Positions 8,332 to 18,755 are shown, counted from the first letter of the stretch. The stretch is DNA of 57,514 bases from Caldanaerobius fijiensis DSM 17918 (GCF_900129075.1 NZ_FQVH01000001.1:1-57514), one strand, 5' to 3'. The notes: generated from the sequence alone by a model not told the origin. Program-made: numbers and translations.

Positions 8332-9433
8332 AAAAAGGCTCAATGTCTATTTCTGATTGCATCACCTCTAAATCGGCGTGATGCAATTTTTTTCTTATAT
8401 AACCCGCTAAATACGGTACGACAACCTTTTCTGTACCATAATGGCCTGCATCTATTATCGAAAATCCCGCTGCCAGCGCATCCTGGGCCTGATGATATCC
8501 CACATCACCTGTAACCATGACATCTGCTCCTTTTGATATGGCCTTTTGTATAAGACTTGTCCCATTGCCTCCGCATACCGCTACTTTCTTTACCTTTTTA
8601 TCTCTCTTGCCTATAGCTCTTACAAATGTAACTGCTAATTTATTTTTGACATAGCAGGCAAATTCTGAAAAATCCATTTCTTTCTCCAGTTCGCCTATTC
8701 TGCCCAATCCATATATTTTATATGATATGTCCTCGGGGTACACATCATAGGCAACTTCTTCATAGGGATGTACTGATAGCATTGCCTTGATTACGGCATC
8801 AAGCCTGCTTTCGGGAACAATGGTTTCAAGGCGGTATTCTTCCGCTTTTTCCAGCTTTCCAACCTGGCCTATAAAGGGATTGCTCCCTTGAAGGGGCTTA
8901 AAGGTCCCTATCCCCTCGCAGGCAAAGGTACAATGGCTGTAATTGCCTATATGACCCGCTCCCGCTTCACTCATAGCGTCCCTTACTGCGTCCAGATACC
9001 CTTTTGGTACAAATACCACCACTTTTTTAAGCCCTTCTTCATATCCTTTATCAAGTACCTCCCTATTTTTTAGTTCAAGCACATCACACAGTACGTCATT
9101 TACACCCCCTATAGCACAATCCAGGTTTGTATGAGCTGAGTATAGAGCGATGTCATTTTTTATAAGGAGTTGAGTAATATGACCTTGCGGAACATCGTAC
9201 CTTAAATTTCTAGCCGGTCGGTAAAAAAAGGGGTGATGAGTTATGAGCATATCTACTCTTTTTTCAATGGCTTCATACACCACCGCTGGTACTGCGTCAA
9301 GGGCAACCATTACTCTTCTAACCTCTTTATCAGGATCGCCTATCTGAAGGCCTACATTGTCTCCTTCTAAAGCCAGAACTTTAGGGGCCAGTTCTTCGAT
9401 GATCTTTATAACGTCATGACATTTTAAGTTCAT
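8321..9433 (-). CDS. Nif3-like dinuclear metal centre protein (YqfO type)
   Basis: A 370-aa member of the Nif3/YqfO family, toroidal hexamers with a dinuclear metal site and an incompletely defined function. The N-terminal domain has ITHHPFFY (about residues 64-71), and the C-terminal one GDVGYHQAQDAL with ADVMVTGD, which supply the metal ligands. The central 130 residues form the PII/CutA-like insertion (HPYEEVAYDVYP) that distinguishes Firmicute YqfO from short Nif3 proteins. It overlaps trmK by 20 bp, an order also seen in Bacillus subtilis (trmK-yqfO). It is the last gene of the rpoD-side backbone in this window. Confidence 0.92.
   Translation of the reverse strand: MNLKCHDVIKIIEELAPKVLALEGDNVGLQIGDPDKEVRRVMVALDAVPAVVYEAIEKRVDMLITHHPFFYRPARNLRYDVPQGHITQLLIKNDIALYSAHTNLDCAIGGVNDVLCDVLELKNREVLDKGYEEGLKKVVVFVPKGYLDAVRDAMSEAGAGHIGNYSHCTFACEGIGTFKPLQGSNPFIGQVGKLEKAEEYRLETIVPESRLDAVIKAMLSVHPYEEVAYDVYPEDISYKIYGLGRIGELEKEMDFSEFACYVKNKLAVTFVRAIGKRDKKVKKVAVCGGNGTSLIQKAISKGADVMVTGDVGYHQAQDALAAGFSIIDAGHYGTEKVVVPYLAGYIRKKLHHADLEVMQSEIDIEPFSIF
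8356..8393 (+). terminator. Terminator of the flavodiiron-like operon, embedded in nif3
   Basis: A perfect 10-bp stem, ATTGCATCAC (8356-8365) with GTGATGCAAT (8378-8387), then seven T residues. It acts on the + strand but lies wholly within the C-terminal codons of the opposing nif3 gene. Confidence 0.8.
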
Positions 9434-10085
9434 TTAACATCGCCTCCATCTCTCGAATTTTATACGCCAGGTCTACGTCTTCTTTTTGCCTCAGTATATC
9501 TTTCATCAAACCTATTTTATAATCTATATAGCGCCACAAAAGCGGGTGCCTTTTTCTATACAAAATCGGCCCTATCTCCAAAAATATATTCTCTTTGATA
9601 TTCATATGGCCTTTCTTCGCTTTTATAATAGTATATATTTTATCCCTCTCTTCAGCCAAATCTTCATCTACTATACAATATCCCAATTCTATAAGACATC
9701 TTCTAAGTAAGCTATCGTCTTTCATAGGCTGTAATACCAGTACAGCATCACCTACTATGTCCTTTCCTTCTACCAGCATATGAACGGTAAGGTCTCCGCC
9801 CATACCCGCTATTATTATAGTATCGGCTTCTCCCGGCCTCAATACTTTAAGCCCATCCCCAAGCCTAAAATCTACAGCTTCCTGTACCCCTGCCTTTTCT
9901 GCCAATCTTATAGCTTTTTCCAGTGACGGCCCGCTTATATCACTGGCTACAACCTTTTGAACTATGGCATTTTCCACCAGATACACCGGAATTTTGCCAT
10001 GATCCGTCCCTATTTCCGCAGCTACTCCACATCTATCTACCATATCCACAATAGCCTTTAACCTTTTACCCAATTTTAACTTCAT
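9414..10085 (-). CDS. trmK: tRNA (adenine(22)-N1)-methyltransferase TrmK
   Basis: An S-adenosylmethionine methyltransferase that makes m1A22 in bacterial tRNA. The start at 10085 gives MKLKLGKRLKAIVDMV, the family N-terminus; a longer frame exists to 10139 but runs through the ppdK terminator. The SAM motif is VAAEIGTDHGKIPVYLV (about residues 19-35), and IIIAGMGGDLTVHML is the family's second hallmark. The C-terminal 70 residues are a coiled-coil helix pair. Length is 223 aa, normal. An AAGGAG lies 13 bases upstream of the ATG. It overlaps nif3, a conserved pairing. Confidence 0.92.
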   Translation of the reverse strand: MKLKLGKRLKAIVDMVDRCGVAAEIGTDHGKIPVYLVENAIVQKVVASDISGPSLEKAIRLAEKAGVQEAVDFRLGDGLKVLRPGEADTIIIAGMGGDLTVHMLVEGKDIVGDAVLVLQPMKDDSLLRRCLIELGYCIVDEDLAEERDKIYTIIKAKKGHMNIKENIFLEIGPILYRKRHPLLWRYIDYKIGLMKDILRQKEDVDLAYKIREMEAMLNELKMS

Positions 10086-10104
10086 GTCATCTATGCCGCT
10101 CCTT

Positions 10105-10140
10105 ATAAAAATATATGGAGAGGTCATCGACCTCTCCATA
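10105..10140 (-). terminator. Terminator of ppdK
   Basis: A 12-bp stem, TATGGAGAGGTC against GACCTCTCCATA with a three-base loop, followed on the minus strand by TATTTTTAT. It lies 20 bp after the ppdK stop and just before the trmK ribosome site, so it may be only a partial barrier to trmK transcription. Confidence 0.65.
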
Positions 10141-10160
10141 CACCTATTTTACGTTCACAA

Positions 10161-12797
10161 TTATTTTGCAGCTCTCTTAGCCTTTACAGCTGCCTGTGCC
10201 GCAGCCAATCTGGCAATAGGCACCCTGTAGGGTGAGCAGGATACATAATCAAGACCTATATTGTGGCAGAACTCGATGGTGCTGGGATCACCGCCGTGCT
10301 CACCGCATATGCCAAGCCTGATATCAGGTCTTGTGGCTTTGCCTAATTCTACAGCCATCTTCATGAGTTTGCCGACGCCCTCTTGATCCACCTTTGCAAA
10401 CGGATCAAATTCGTAGATCTTCTTGTCATAGTAATCGTTGAGGAACTTGCCGGCATCGTCACGCGAGAACCCAAAGGTCATCTGCGTGAGGTCGTTGGTT
10501 CCAAAGGAGAAGAACTCTGCTTCTTGAGCGATCTTGTCCGCCGTCAGAGCCGCTCTAGGAACCTCAATCATGGTACCTACATGGTACTCAACCCTGACGC
10601 CCTTTTCTTTTATAACCTCTTCTGCTACTCTTACTATGATATCTTTTACATATTTGAGCTCTTTAATATCTCCTACCAGAGGCACCATTATCTCTGCTTC
10701 TATCTCTATGCCTTTTTCCTGCTTAACCTCTATAGCCGCTTCCATTATAGCCCTTGTCTGCATTTCTGCTATTTCAGGATATGTCACCGCAAGACGGCAG
10801 CCTCTATGGCCTAACATCGGGTTAAACTCTTTCAGGCTTTCTACCGTAGCTTTGAGTTCTTCAAAAGTCAAGCCCATTTCTTTAGCCAGTGCCGCAATGT
10901 CCTCGTCTTCATGGGGAACAAATTCGTGCAATGGAGGATCTATAAGCCTTATGGTAACAGGATGGCTGCCCATGGCTTCGTATAACTGCTTAAAGTCATT
11001 TTTCTGCATAGGCAACAATTTTGCCAGTGCTTTTCTCCTCTGCTCTTCAGTCTTAGAAACGATCATCTCCCTCATGGCAGGGATCCTGTCCTCATCGAAG
11101 AACATATGCTCGGTGCGGCACAATCCTATACCTTCTGCGCCAAATTTTACTGCTGTGGCAGCATCTCTCGGTGTATCGGCATTGGTCCTTACCTTAAGCT
11201 TCCTCACTTCATCAGCCCAGCTCATCAGCGTAGCAAAGTTGCCTGTAACTGTAGGCTCAACTGTGGGCAATTGTTCACCGTATACATAACCGGTGCTGCC
11301 ATCCAATGATATCCAGTCACCTTCTCTATATGTCTTGCCACCAACTGTAAAATACTTTCCTTCCTCGTTTATGGTGATCTCACCACAGCCTGCAACGCAG
11401 CAGCGACCCATTCCTCTTGCAACAACTGCAGCATGGGATGTCATACCACCGCGTCCTGTAAGAATACCCTGTGACGCATACATACCCTCGATATCCTCAG
11501 GCGATGTCTCAAGCCTTACCAGTATGGTCTTCTCACCGGCTTTGGCATGAGCTACTGCATCTTCTGCCGTAAAGTATATCCTACCCGTTGCAGCACCTGG
11601 AGACACAGGTAACCCTTTAGCTATAGGTTTGGCCTCTTTTAATGCTTTAGCATCAAACGTTGGATGCAACAGTTGATCTAACTGTTTGGGATCAACCCTC
11701 AATACTGCTTCTTCTTTGTCTATAAGCCCTTCATTCACCAGATCAACAGCTATTTTAAGGGCAGCTACAGCCGTCCTTTTGCCGTTTCTGGTCTGCAGCA
11801 TGTAGAGTTTACCTCTTTCTACTGTAAACTCCATATCCTGCATATCTTTATAATGCTTCTCTAATTTCTCTGCTATCTGGACAAATTGATCGTATACTTC
11901 TGGAAGTGTTTCCTTAAGCTGTGATATGGGCTGGGGAGTCCTGATACCTGCCACTACATCTTCGCCCTGTGCATTCATTAAGAATTCGCCAAACAAAACC
12001 TTTTCTCCTGTTGACGGATTCCTTGTGAAAGCAACGCCTGTTCCGGAATCGTTGCCCATGTTACCAAACACCATGGCCTGGACGTTTACAGCAGTACCCC
12101 AATCGCTGGGTATATCATTCATTTTTCTGTACACAATAGCTCTGGGGTTGTTCCAGGATCTGAAAACAGCTTTTACAGCTTCCATAAGCTGCTCTCTGGG
12201 ATCTTGTGGGAATTCCACTCCCATCTCTTTTTTATAAAGCTCTTTATACCTCTTTACAACTTCTTTTAAGTTTTCAGCAGTCAAATCAGTATCATATTTG
12301 GCACCATTCTCTTCTTTGACAGCATCAAGAATTGCTTCAAACTTATTCTTGTCGATGCCTTTTACGACATCTGAAAACATCTGAATGAACCTTCTATAGC
12401 TGTCATATGCAAAGCGTTCATTGTTGGTGCTCTTAGCAAGGCCCAGAACTGACTGATCATTTAACCCAAGGTTTAAGATTGTATCCATCATACCAGGCAT
12501 CGAAACCCTGGCCCCTGAACGAACAGACACCAGCAACGGATTTTCTGTGTCCCCAAAGGTCTTATTCATAACCTTTTCCAGTTGAGCCAGTTTATCGTAG
12601 ATCTGTTCTACGATTTCAGGTGCAATCGTTTCGCCATCTTCATAGTACCTGGTACAGGCTTCTGTAGTAACAGTAAACCCTGGAGGTACAGGCAAACCGA
12701 GATTTGTCATCTCAGCAAGGTTAGCTCCTTTGCCTCCCAGAAGGTTTCTCATATCAGCACGGCCTTCGTTAAAGAAATACACGTACTTTTTCGTCAT
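10161..12797 (-). CDS. ppdK: Pyruvate, phosphate dikinase
   Basis: Interconverts pyruvate + ATP + Pi and phosphoenolpyruvate + AMP + PPi, a common PPi-linked glycolytic step in Clostridia. The 878-aa length is standard. The ATP-grasp N-terminal domain has LLGGKGANLAEM (about residues 19-30) and the DTILNLGLND region; the swivelling phosphohistidine domain has GGMTSHAAVVARGMG with the catalytic His near residue 455; the C-terminal TIM barrel has GAEGIGLCRTEHMF, SFGTNDLTQ and GICGEHGG with the catalytic Cys. It has its own promoter and terminator. A regulatory kinase/phosphatase gene is not nearby. Confidence 0.98.
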   Translation of the reverse strand: MTKKYVYFFNEGRADMRNLLGGKGANLAEMTNLGLPVPPGFTVTTEACTRYYEDGETIAPEIVEQIYDKLAQLEKVMNKTFGDTENPLLVSVRSGARVSMPGMMDTILNLGLNDQSVLGLAKSTNNERFAYDSYRRFIQMFSDVVKGIDKNKFEAILDAVKEENGAKYDTDLTAENLKEVVKRYKELYKKEMGVEFPQDPREQLMEAVKAVFRSWNNPRAIVYRKMNDIPSDWGTAVNVQAMVFGNMGNDSGTGVAFTRNPSTGEKVLFGEFLMNAQGEDVVAGIRTPQPISQLKETLPEVYDQFVQIAEKLEKHYKDMQDMEFTVERGKLYMLQTRNGKRTAVAALKIAVDLVNEGLIDKEEAVLRVDPKQLDQLLHPTFDAKALKEAKPIAKGLPVSPGAATGRIYFTAEDAVAHAKAGEKTILVRLETSPEDIEGMYASQGILTGRGGMTSHAAVVARGMGRCCVAGCGEITINEEGKYFTVGGKTYREGDWISLDGSTGYVYGEQLPTVEPTVTGNFATLMSWADEVRKLKVRTNADTPRDAATAVKFGAEGIGLCRTEHMFFDEDRIPAMREMIVSKTEEQRRKALAKLLPMQKNDFKQLYEAMGSHPVTIRLIDPPLHEFVPHEDEDIAALAKEMGLTFEELKATVESLKEFNPMLGHRGCRLAVTYPEIAEMQTRAIMEAAIEVKQEKGIEIEAEIMVPLVGDIKELKYVKDIIVRVAEEVIKEKGVRVEYHVGTMIEVPRAALTADKIAQEAEFFSFGTNDLTQMTFGFSRDDAGKFLNDYYDKKIYEFDPFAKVDQEGVGKLMKMAVELGKATRPDIRLGICGEHGGDPSTIEFCHNIGLDYVSCSPYRVPIARLAAAQAAVKAKRAAK

Positions 12798-12860
12798 ATG
12801 TAAACTCCTTTCTCCTACTATGTATAGCTTACTTTTAAGATTGATACCTCAACGCCTCTA

Positions 12861-12889
12861 ATTATACTACATTAATTTTGTTTTTACAA
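12861..12889 (-). promoter_or_regulatory. Sigma-A promoter of ppdK
   Basis: On the minus strand TTGTAA (12889-12884), a 17-bp spacer and TATAAT (12866-12861), about 60 bp before the ppdK start codon, which has a GAAAGGAG ribosome site. Confidence 0.75.
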
Positions 12890-12904
12890 GAGCATAAAAG
12901 TATA

Positions 12905-12934
12905 CAAAAAAAGCACATCTGTAAATGTGCTTTT
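12905..12934 (-). terminator. Terminator of the tRNA-Asn/tRNA-Met unit
   Basis: The stem AAAAGCACAT with ATGTGCTTTT, small loop, and a run of seven T on the minus strand. It lies a few bases beyond the CCA end of tRNA-Met. Confidence 0.8.
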
Positions 12935-12940
12935 ATGTAG

Positions 12941-13016
12941 TGGTGGGCCTTCAGGGACTCGAACCCCGGACCGACCGGTTATGAGCCGGTTGCTCTACCA
13001 GCTGAGCTAAAGGCCC
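12941..13016 (-). tRNA. tRNA-Met (CAT)
   Basis: A 76-nt cloverleaf on the minus strand starting GGGCCTTTAGCTCAG and ending in an encoded CCA (12943-12941). The anticodon loop CTCATAA gives CAT and the T arm GGTTCGAGTCC is canonical. The acceptor starts with a normal G-C pair and the sequence resembles elongator Met, but an Ile2 tRNA (lysidine-modified CAT) cannot be excluded without comparison. Confidence 0.93.
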
Positions 13017-13019
13017 TTT

Positions 13020-13094
13020 TGGCTCCCCAGGTAGGACTCGAACCTACAACCTACCGGTTAACAGCCGGTTGCTCCACCATTGAGCTACTGAGGA
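13020..13094 (-). tRNA. tRNA-Asn (GTT)
   Basis: A 75-nt cloverleaf with acceptor arms TCCTCAG and CTGGGGA, D arm TAGCTCAATGGTGGAGC, anticodon loop CTGTTAA (GTT), T arm GGTTCGAGTCC and an encoded CCA at 13022-13020. It lies three bases upstream of tRNA-Met in the same transcript. Confidence 0.95.
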
Positions 13095-13114
13095 ATTTTC
13101 AGCTCACAATTTAT

Positions 13115-13143
13115 ATTATACATACTCTTAATTGCTTTGTCAA
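13115..13143 (-). promoter_or_regulatory. Consensus sigma-A promoter of the tRNA unit
   Basis: A perfect consensus on the minus strand: TTGACA (13143-13138), 17-bp spacer, TATAAT (13120-13115), 20 bp before tRNA-Asn. Such strength is typical of stable-RNA genes. Confidence 0.88.
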
Positions 13144-13154
13144 TACTAGCAAAT

Positions 13155-13197
13155 AAAAAAACCAGCAAAATCTCTCCAAAATGGAGAGGATAATGCC
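13155..13197 (-). terminator. Terminator after rpoD
   Basis: A two-part stem just past the rpoD stop: CCTCTCC with GGAGAG inside, GCCGGC with GCTGG outside, followed on the minus strand by seven T residues. It separates the dnaG-rpoD unit from the tRNA promoter. Confidence 0.8.
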
Positions 13198-13199
13198 GG

Positions 13200-14333
13200 C
13201 TATTCCAGAAAATCTTTTAACTTCTTGCTTCTGCTGGGATGGCGCAGTTTTCGAAGGGCCTTGGCTTCTATCTGCCTTATTCTCTCACGGGTAACGTTAA
13301 ATTCTTTGCCTACCTCTTCAAGGGTCCTGGCCCTACCATCATCGAGGCCAAACCTCAATCTCAATACTTTTTCTTCTCTAGGCGTCAAGGTATCAAGCAC
13401 TTCCATAAGCTGCTCTTTTAACAGGGTAAACGCCGCTGCTTCCGCGGGTGCCGGAATATCATCATCAGGTATAAAATCTCCCAGGTGACTATCCTCTTCT
13501 TCGCCTATAGGTGTCTCTAAAGATACAGGCTCTTGAGCTATCTTCATTATCTCTCTGACTTTATCGACAGACATATCCATTTCTTTTGCTATTTCTTCTG
13601 CCGAAGGCTCTCGACCTAATTGTTGTAACAGCTGTCTGGATACTCTTATAAGCTTGTTAATCGTTTCAACCATATGCACAGGTATCCTTATAGTCCTTGC
13701 CTGATCAGCAATAGCTCTGGTTATAGCCTGCCTTATCCACCATGTAGCGTAGGTGCTGAACTTATACCCCTTTCGATAATCAAATTTCTCAACCGCTTTT
13801 AGAAGACCTAAATTCCCTTCCTGTATAAGATCTAGAAATAGCATTCCTCTGCCTACATATTTTTTAGCTATTGATACAACCAATCTTAGATTCGCTTCTG
13901 TCAATCTTTTTTTAGCTTCTTCATCGCCTTTTTCTATCCTCTTGGCTAACTCTATCTCCTCTTCTGGAGTCAATAGAGGTATCTTTCCAATCTCTTTCAA
14001 ATACATTCTCACAGGATCATCTATATTTACATTATCAGGGATGGATAAATCCATGTCGATATCTTCATCTACATCATTTATATCAATTACATCATCTATA
14101 TTTTCTATACCATCTTTTTCAACTTCATCCAGGGGATGATCACCAACAATCTCTATGCCCATAGTTTCTAATGTTTCATAAAATTTTTCTATCTGATCGG
14201 CATCGATGTCTACGTCTTCTAATGTGTCCATTATTTCTTGATATGTCAACGAGCCTTTTTCTTTTCCAGCTTGTATTAATTTCTTTACTTGCATTATTTT
14301 ATTGTTTGCTTTATTTGCCTCATTTTTAGCCAT
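13200..14333 (-). CDS. rpoD: RNA polymerase primary sigma factor (sigma-70/sigma-A)
   Basis: The housekeeping sigma factor that directs RNA polymerase to promoters such as those listed here. Regions seen in order: acidic region 1.1 (residues 1-90), region 1.2 with [17 protein letters not shown] (about 106-122), region 2 with [26 protein letters not shown] and the -10-reading [10 protein letters not shown] (about 165-205), region 3, and region 4 with [20 protein letters not shown], the -35-binding helix-turn-helix. Length of 377 aa matches Firmicute SigA. It overlaps dnaG by 8 bp, the classical macromolecular synthesis operon without rpsU. Confidence 0.98.
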   Translation of the reverse strand: MAKNEANKANNKIMQVKKLIQAGKEKGSLTYQEIMDTLEDVDIDADQIEKFYETLETMGIEIVGDHPLDEVEKDGIENIDDVIDINDVDEDIDMDLSIPDNVNIDDPVRMYLKEIGKIPLLTPEEEIELAKRIEKGDEEAKKRLTEANLRLVVSIAKKYVGRGMLFLDLIQEGNLGLLKAVEKFDYRKGYKFSTYATWWIRQAITRAIADQARTIRIPVHMVETINKLIRVSRQLLQQLGREPSAEEIAKEMDMSVDKVREIMKIAQEPVSLETPIGEEEDSHLGDFIPDDDIPAPAEAAAFTLLKEQLMEVLDTLTPREEKVLRLRFGLDDGRARTLEEVGKEFNVTRERIRQIEAKALRKLRHPSRSKKLKDFLE

Positions 14334-16146
14334 TTTGTCCCCTCCTTTCCGACTTTTTAATGCTTAAATTAAACAATTCCTTTTTTATCTCCATAACCTC
14401 CTGCTGTAACTTTTTAATAATATTTATGTCTTTACTCTGGTTTATATTAACAGTAAGCTCTGATATTGCTCTTTTTAACTTTTCTCTCTTCAATGTCAGC
14501 AATCCTTCTATTAATGTGTTCTCAGGCTCTTGCGGCAATTGCATCGATAAAATCTTACCTACTTCCTCTATTTCTTCATCTTCCTCATATTTACTCATTA
14601 GTTCAGCCACATCTATGTTTTCATTCCGTAACGTTACATCCCTCAACCACACCAGCAACTTCTGACTGAAAGGATATTTGAATAAATCCTCCTCTAATGA
14701 ATAAATGTATTTTTCACGCAATTCCCGGCTGTTTGTCAATACAGCCAATACTTTTCGCTCCGTCTCGTCTATCAATGGTACTCTTGTCTTATCGTCAACA
14801 TCGTTATTTTCATAATTTATATTATGCCTGTTATTGCCACTTATATACTCGATATTCTTATTTTGTTGATTTTTACTCTTGACTTTTTTTATGATATGTG
14901 CTTTAATAATAGGTTCTTCAATTCCTGTCAATTCCGACACGTATTTAATATATGAATTCAACCTTACCTCATCAGTTACATCTGCTAATACATCTGAAGC
15001 TCTATTGACAAAGATAGCTTTTTCTTCTGGGTTGTCCAAATTAAGCCCGTCTTGTGCCTTTTTTAACCTGTATTGGACAAAAGGCACAGCAGCATTCTCA
15101 GCTTCTTTAAAAGCCTGTACTCCCGCAGATCTTATAAACTCGTCCGGGTCTTTACCTGAGGGTATCTCAAGTACTTTTATATCAAGATGAGTCTTTTCTA
15201 ATAGGTCCAGACCGCGATCTGTTGCCATTTTTCCCGCTGCATCGGCATCATATGCTATAATCACGCTATTTTTATATCTTTTCATAAGCTCTACATGCTT
15301 TGGGGTCAAGGCTGTCCCCAATGAAGCCACCGCGTAATCAATGCCTGCCTGATGAAGAGATATGGCATCCATATACCCTTCCACTATAATAAAATGATTT
15401 GATCTGCTCTTTTTGGCAAAGTTCAATGCATATAATACAGAGCTTTTATTGAATATCTCCGTCTCCGGCGAATTGAGGTACTTAGGCATGGTCTCATCAA
15501 TAGACCTGGCACCAAAACCTATGATGTTATTCCTGCTGTCAATGATGGGAAACATGATCCTGTTTCTATACCTGTCATAATAGCTGGCCCCGTCTTTGCC
15601 TTTTATAATTAAACCTGCCCTTTCTATATCCTGTACTTTATATCCTTTTTTGCTTAAATGATTTAGCAAGCCATCCCACGCCTTCTGCGAATAACCAAGT
15701 CCAAATTTAACAATGGTCTTATCTTCAATACCTCTATTTTTCAAATAATTATATGCAATTACGCCCCGCTTACTTTTTAAATTTTCATAATAAAATCTGG
15801 CAGCTTCCCTGTTTATCTCATATAGTATACTCCTTTGATCATTCACCTGGTCTTCTTTGATTGCTATACCTGCTTTATTTGCAAGGAATTTCACAGCATC
15901 AATAAAATTTAAACTTTCAATGTTCATTATAAAACTTATAACATTCCCACCGCTATGGCACCCAAAGCAGTAATAAACCTGTCTTTCACCGTCGACATAA
16001 AACGACGGCGTCTTTTCACTGTGAAAAGGACACAACCCCCTGTACTCTTTTCCTGCTCTTTTTAATTGCACATAATTTGAAACGATGTCGACAATATCAT
16101 TGCTTTCTATAACGTTACGAATTGTATCCTGTGAAATCTTAGCCAT
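14326..16146 (-). CDS. dnaG: DNA primase
   Basis: Makes RNA primers for replication forks. The N-terminal CHC2 zinc finger is C-P-F-H (about residues 41-44) with C-F-G-C (about 62-65). The TOPRIM core has [18 protein letters not shown] and IAYDADAAG, the acidic metal site. The C-terminal 150 residues form the helicase-binding domain that contacts DnaB/DnaC. Length of 606 aa is normal. It precedes and overlaps rpoD; the gene upstream is the dGTPase, 57 bp away, so these DNA-metabolism genes may share a transcript. Confidence 0.98.
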   Translation of the reverse strand: MAKISQDTIRNVIESNDIVDIVSNYVQLKRAGKEYRGLCPFHSEKTPSFYVDGERQVYYCFGCHSGGNVISFIMNIESLNFIDAVKFLANKAGIAIKEDQVNDQRSILYEINREAARFYYENLKSKRGVIAYNYLKNRGIEDKTIVKFGLGYSQKAWDGLLNHLSKKGYKVQDIERAGLIIKGKDGASYYDRYRNRIMFPIIDSRNNIIGFGARSIDETMPKYLNSPETEIFNKSSVLYALNFAKKSRSNHFIIVEGYMDAISLHQAGIDYAVASLGTALTPKHVELMKRYKNSVIIAYDADAAGKMATDRGLDLLEKTHLDIKVLEIPSGKDPDEFIRSAGVQAFKEAENAAVPFVQYRLKKAQDGLNLDNPEEKAIFVNRASDVLADVTDEVRLNSYIKYVSELTGIEEPIIKAHIIKKVKSKNQQNKNIEYISGNNRHNINYENNDVDDKTRVPLIDETERKVLAVLTNSRELREKYIYSLEEDLFKYPFSQKLLVWLRDVTLRNENIDVAELMSKYEEDEEIEEVGKILSMQLPQEPENTLIEGLLTLKREKLKRAISELTVNINQSKDINIIKKLQQEVMEIKKELFNLSIKKSERRGQNG

Positions 16147-16203
16147 ATGGCTATCACCTTTACGCCTAATAAATTATAATTCGACATATCCTTTAAAATT
16201 CCT

Positions 16204-17202
16204 TCATTTTTTCCATGAATCCGGTATAAAAATTTTTCTAAACATCTGGATAGCGTACTGATCAGTCATGCCAGCGATATAATCGCACACAGCTCTTTTG
16301 AGTGAATATCTGTCAATTAAGTCTATATATTCAGGTGGCATCAATTCAGGTCGCTTTTCAAAGTAAAAAAAGAGTTCTCTGAGTAGATTTTTCGCCTTTT
16401 CTTCTTCCTTTTTGGGTTCTGACCCTACGTATATATTATTATACATATAATTCCATGACACATCCAATGCGTGTCTTATAGTCTCACTTACTATTATATC
16501 ATCTTTGTCAATACTATTGTTTATAATATCAACAACTATGTTATTTATCCTTTCACTATGGGTTAAGCCCAATATGTGAGTGGTCTCCCAAGGTAAATCG
16601 TTGACATCTAGTATACCTGCTCTTATAGCATCGTCTATATCGTGGTTTATATAAGCTATCCTATCCGCCCACTGTATGATTTTGCCTTCAAGAGTAGCAG
16701 GAGTATTTTTTCTCGTGTGGTTTAATATCCCATCTCTTACCTCCCACGTCAGGTTTAGTCCTCCTTCTCGCTCTAGGATATCGACCACCCTAAGGCTTTG
16801 TTCATTGTGCCTGAAACCATCGGGCATAATCTCGTTTAAAACAGCTTCACCAGCGTGGCCAAAAGGGGTGTGCCCTAAATCGTGGCCAAGTGCTATCGCT
16901 TCTGTTAGATCTTCGTTTAACCTTAAACCTCTCGCAATAGTCCTTGCAATCTGGGCTACTTCCAGTGTATGTGTCAACCTCGTCCTGTAGTGATCGCCTA
17001 ATGGCGATATGAACACCTGTGTCTTGTGCTTTAGTCTCCTGAATGCTTTACTATGTATTATCCTATCTCTATCCCTCTGAAATTCTGTTCTTATATCACA
17101 CTTTGGCTCATCCTTTAGCCTCCCTTTTGTCTTGCTGCTTAATACGGCATAAGGAGATAAAATCATGCTTTCAATCTCTTCTGTTCTCTCTCTTATGTTC
17201 AT
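16204..17202 (-). CDS. dgt: Deoxyguanosinetriphosphate triphosphohydrolase-like HD protein
   Basis: Hydrolyses dGTP or other dNTPs to the nucleoside and triphosphate. The HD-domain ligands are visible: H in [19 protein letters not shown] (about residues 55-73), HD in [16 protein letters not shown], and the later Asp in [14 protein letters not shown] chose the ATG at 17202 ([11 protein letters not shown]) because AAGGAG lies nine bases upstream; a longer frame to 17259 lacks support. Length is 332 aa, typical of the short Firmicute Dgt group. It lies upstream of dnaG and downstream of the glyQS terminator. Confidence 0.92.
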   Translation of the reverse strand: MNIRERTEEIESMILSPYAVLSSKTKGRLKDEPKCDIRTEFQRDRDRIIHSKAFRRLKHKTQVFISPLGDHYRTRLTHTLEVAQIARTIARGLRLNEDLTEAIALGHDLGHTPFGHAGEAVLNEIMPDGFRHNEQSLRVVDILEREGGLNLTWEVRDGILNHTRKNTPATLEGKIIQWADRIAYINHDIDDAIRAGILDVNDLPWETTHILGLTHSERINNIVVDIINNSIDKDDIIVSETIRHALDVSWNYMYNNIYVGSEPKKEEEKAKNLLRELFFYFEKRPELMPPEYIDLIDRYSLKRAVCDYIAGMTDQYAIQMFRKIFIPDSWKK

Positions 17203-17262
17203 AAGCATCTTCTCCTTCTTAAATATACTTATTCTACACGCATATGATTTTTCCTGCACCTA

Positions 17263-17294
17263 AAAAAAATAAACCCATATATGGGTTTATTTTT
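17263..17294 (-). terminator. Terminator of glyQS
   Basis: The stem AAATAAACCCAT/ATGGGTTTATTT with A and T runs on both sides, within 5 bp of the glyQS stop codon. Confidence 0.85.
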
Positions 17295-17296
17295 TG

Positions 17297-18688
17297 CTAA
17301 AATGATAATTTTTCATCAAAATACCTTTTAAGCTGGTCAATGGGTATCCTTACCTGCTGCATGCTATCCCGGTCTCTGACAGTAACGCAATGATCATTTA
17401 ATGACTCAAAATCTATGGTGACGCAGAAAGGCGTCCCTATCTCGTCCTGCCTTCGATATCTTTTTCCTATGCTGCCCGTTTCATCAAAGTCCACCATATA
17501 CCACTTTTTAAGCTCATCGTATACCTTAAAAGCCTCTTCGCTGAGCTTTTTAACCAGCGGCAATACAGCTACTTTAATAGGCGCTAACGCGTAGTGAAGC
17601 CTCAATACAACTCTTGTATCGCCGCCTTCCAGCTGCTCCTCCTCGTAAGCATCTACTAAAAATGCCATAGCCAATCGATCAACGCCTACAGATGGTTCAA
17701 TGCAGTACGGCACATATTTTTCGTTGGTAACAGGATCCATATAAGACAGATCTTCTCCAGAGTATTTCATGTGCTGCTTGAGGTCAAAATCCGTCCTATC
17801 GGCAATGCCCCACAGTTCACCCCATCCAAAGGGGAAAAGATATTCAATATCTGTAGTGGCATTGCTGTAGTGTGAAAGCTCCTCTTTAGAGTGATCTCTG
17901 AACCTTATGTTCTCTTTCTTTAAACCCAAAGATAACAGCCAGTCATAACAGAATTTCTTCCAGTAGTCAAACCAGATTAGGTCCTCTCCAGGTTTGCAGA
18001 AAAATTCAAGCTCCATCTGTTCAAATTCCCTAGTCCTGAATATAAAATTGCCGGGAGTTATCTCGTTTCTGAAAGACTTGCCTATCTGGCCTATGCCAAA
18101 TGGTATCTTTTTTCTCGACGTCCTCTGTACATTTTTAAAATTGACAAATATGCCCTGAGCGGTTTCAGGCCTTAAATATATCTCGGACTTTGAATCTTCT
18201 GTAACACCTTGATACGTCTTGAACATGAGATTAAATTTTCTTATGTCCGTGAAATTAGTAGACCCGCAGTTAGGACACGGTATGTTGTTTTCTCTTATGT
18301 ATTCCATCATCTTTTCATTGGTCCAACCATCAACGACAACCCCTTCTATACCTTTGGCCTTCAAATAATCTTCAATGAGCTTGTCAGCTCTAAACCTCAC
18401 TTTGCAATCCTTACAATCAATAAGGGGATCACTAAAACCACCCACATGTCCAGATGCAACCCATACCATTGGATTCATGAGAATAGCCGAGTCTATTCCT
18501 ACATTATAAGTGCTTTCCTGTATAAATTTTTTCCACCAGGCTTTTTTTATATTGTTTTTAAGCTCAACGCCAAGCGGCCCGTAATCCCATGAGTTGGCAA
18601 GACCTCCATATATCTCCGAGCCCTGATATACAAAGCCTCTGGACTTGCACAGCGCTACTAGCTTATCCATCGATTTTATCGCACTCAC
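17297..18688 (-). CDS. glyQS: Glycyl-tRNA synthetase (single-chain alpha2 type)
   Basis: Charges tRNA-Gly. At 463 aa this is the dimeric eukaryote/archaea-like class II enzyme, not the alpha2beta2 GlyQ/GlyS type. Class II motif 2 is seen in [29 protein letters not shown] (about residues 205-233) and motif 3 in [13 protein letters not shown]; the anticodon-binding domain covers the last 100 residues. A zinc-finger-like insert has CKDC (about 92-95) and CPNCGS (about 138-143). The start is a GTG at 18688 with an AAGGAGG ribosome site. There is no room for a T-box leader: only about 70 bp separate it from the upstream terminator. Confidence 0.97.
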   Translation of the reverse strand: MSAIKSMDKLVALCKSRGFVYQGSEIYGGLANSWDYGPLGVELKNNIKKAWWKKFIQESTYNVGIDSAILMNPMVWVASGHVGGFSDPLIDCKDCKVRFRADKLIEDYLKAKGIEGVVVDGWTNEKMMEYIRENNIPCPNCGSTNFTDIRKFNLMFKTYQGVTEDSKSEIYLRPETAQGIFVNFKNVQRTSRKKIPFGIGQIGKSFRNEITPGNFIFRTREFEQMELEFFCKPGEDLIWFDYWKKFCYDWLLSLGLKKENIRFRDHSKEELSHYSNATTDIEYLFPFGWGELWGIADRTDFDLKQHMKYSGEDLSYMDPVTNEKYVPYCIEPSVGVDRLAMAFLVDAYEEEQLEGGDTRVVLRLHYALAPIKVAVLPLVKKLSEEAFKVYDELKKWYMVDFDETGSIGKRYRRQDEIGTPFCVTIDFESLNDHCVTVRDRDSMQQVRIPIDQLKRYFDEKLSF

Positions 18689-18755
18689 TGGTCCTCCTCC
18701 TTAAGCTTCTATATACAAAATACATTGTTTTTTATTATAGCATGTCATGCACGAT

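Noticed and set aside
8960-9075. Frameshift or fusion in the middle of nif3
   Set aside because: The extra central 130 residues are the normal PII/CutA-like insertion of YqfO-type Nif3 proteins.
10086-10139. N-terminal extension of TrmK to 10139
   Set aside because: The extension reads through the ppdK terminator hairpin and is not part of the family.
10534-11289. A 251-aa + strand frame opposite ppdK
   Set aside because: A shadow of the strongly coding ppdK sequence; Ser/Ala-rich composition and no independent motif.
18689-18755. Possible T-box leader before glyQS
   Set aside because: Only about 70 bp separate the gene from the upstream terminator, far too short for a T-box; a TATAAT box is present but no good -35.
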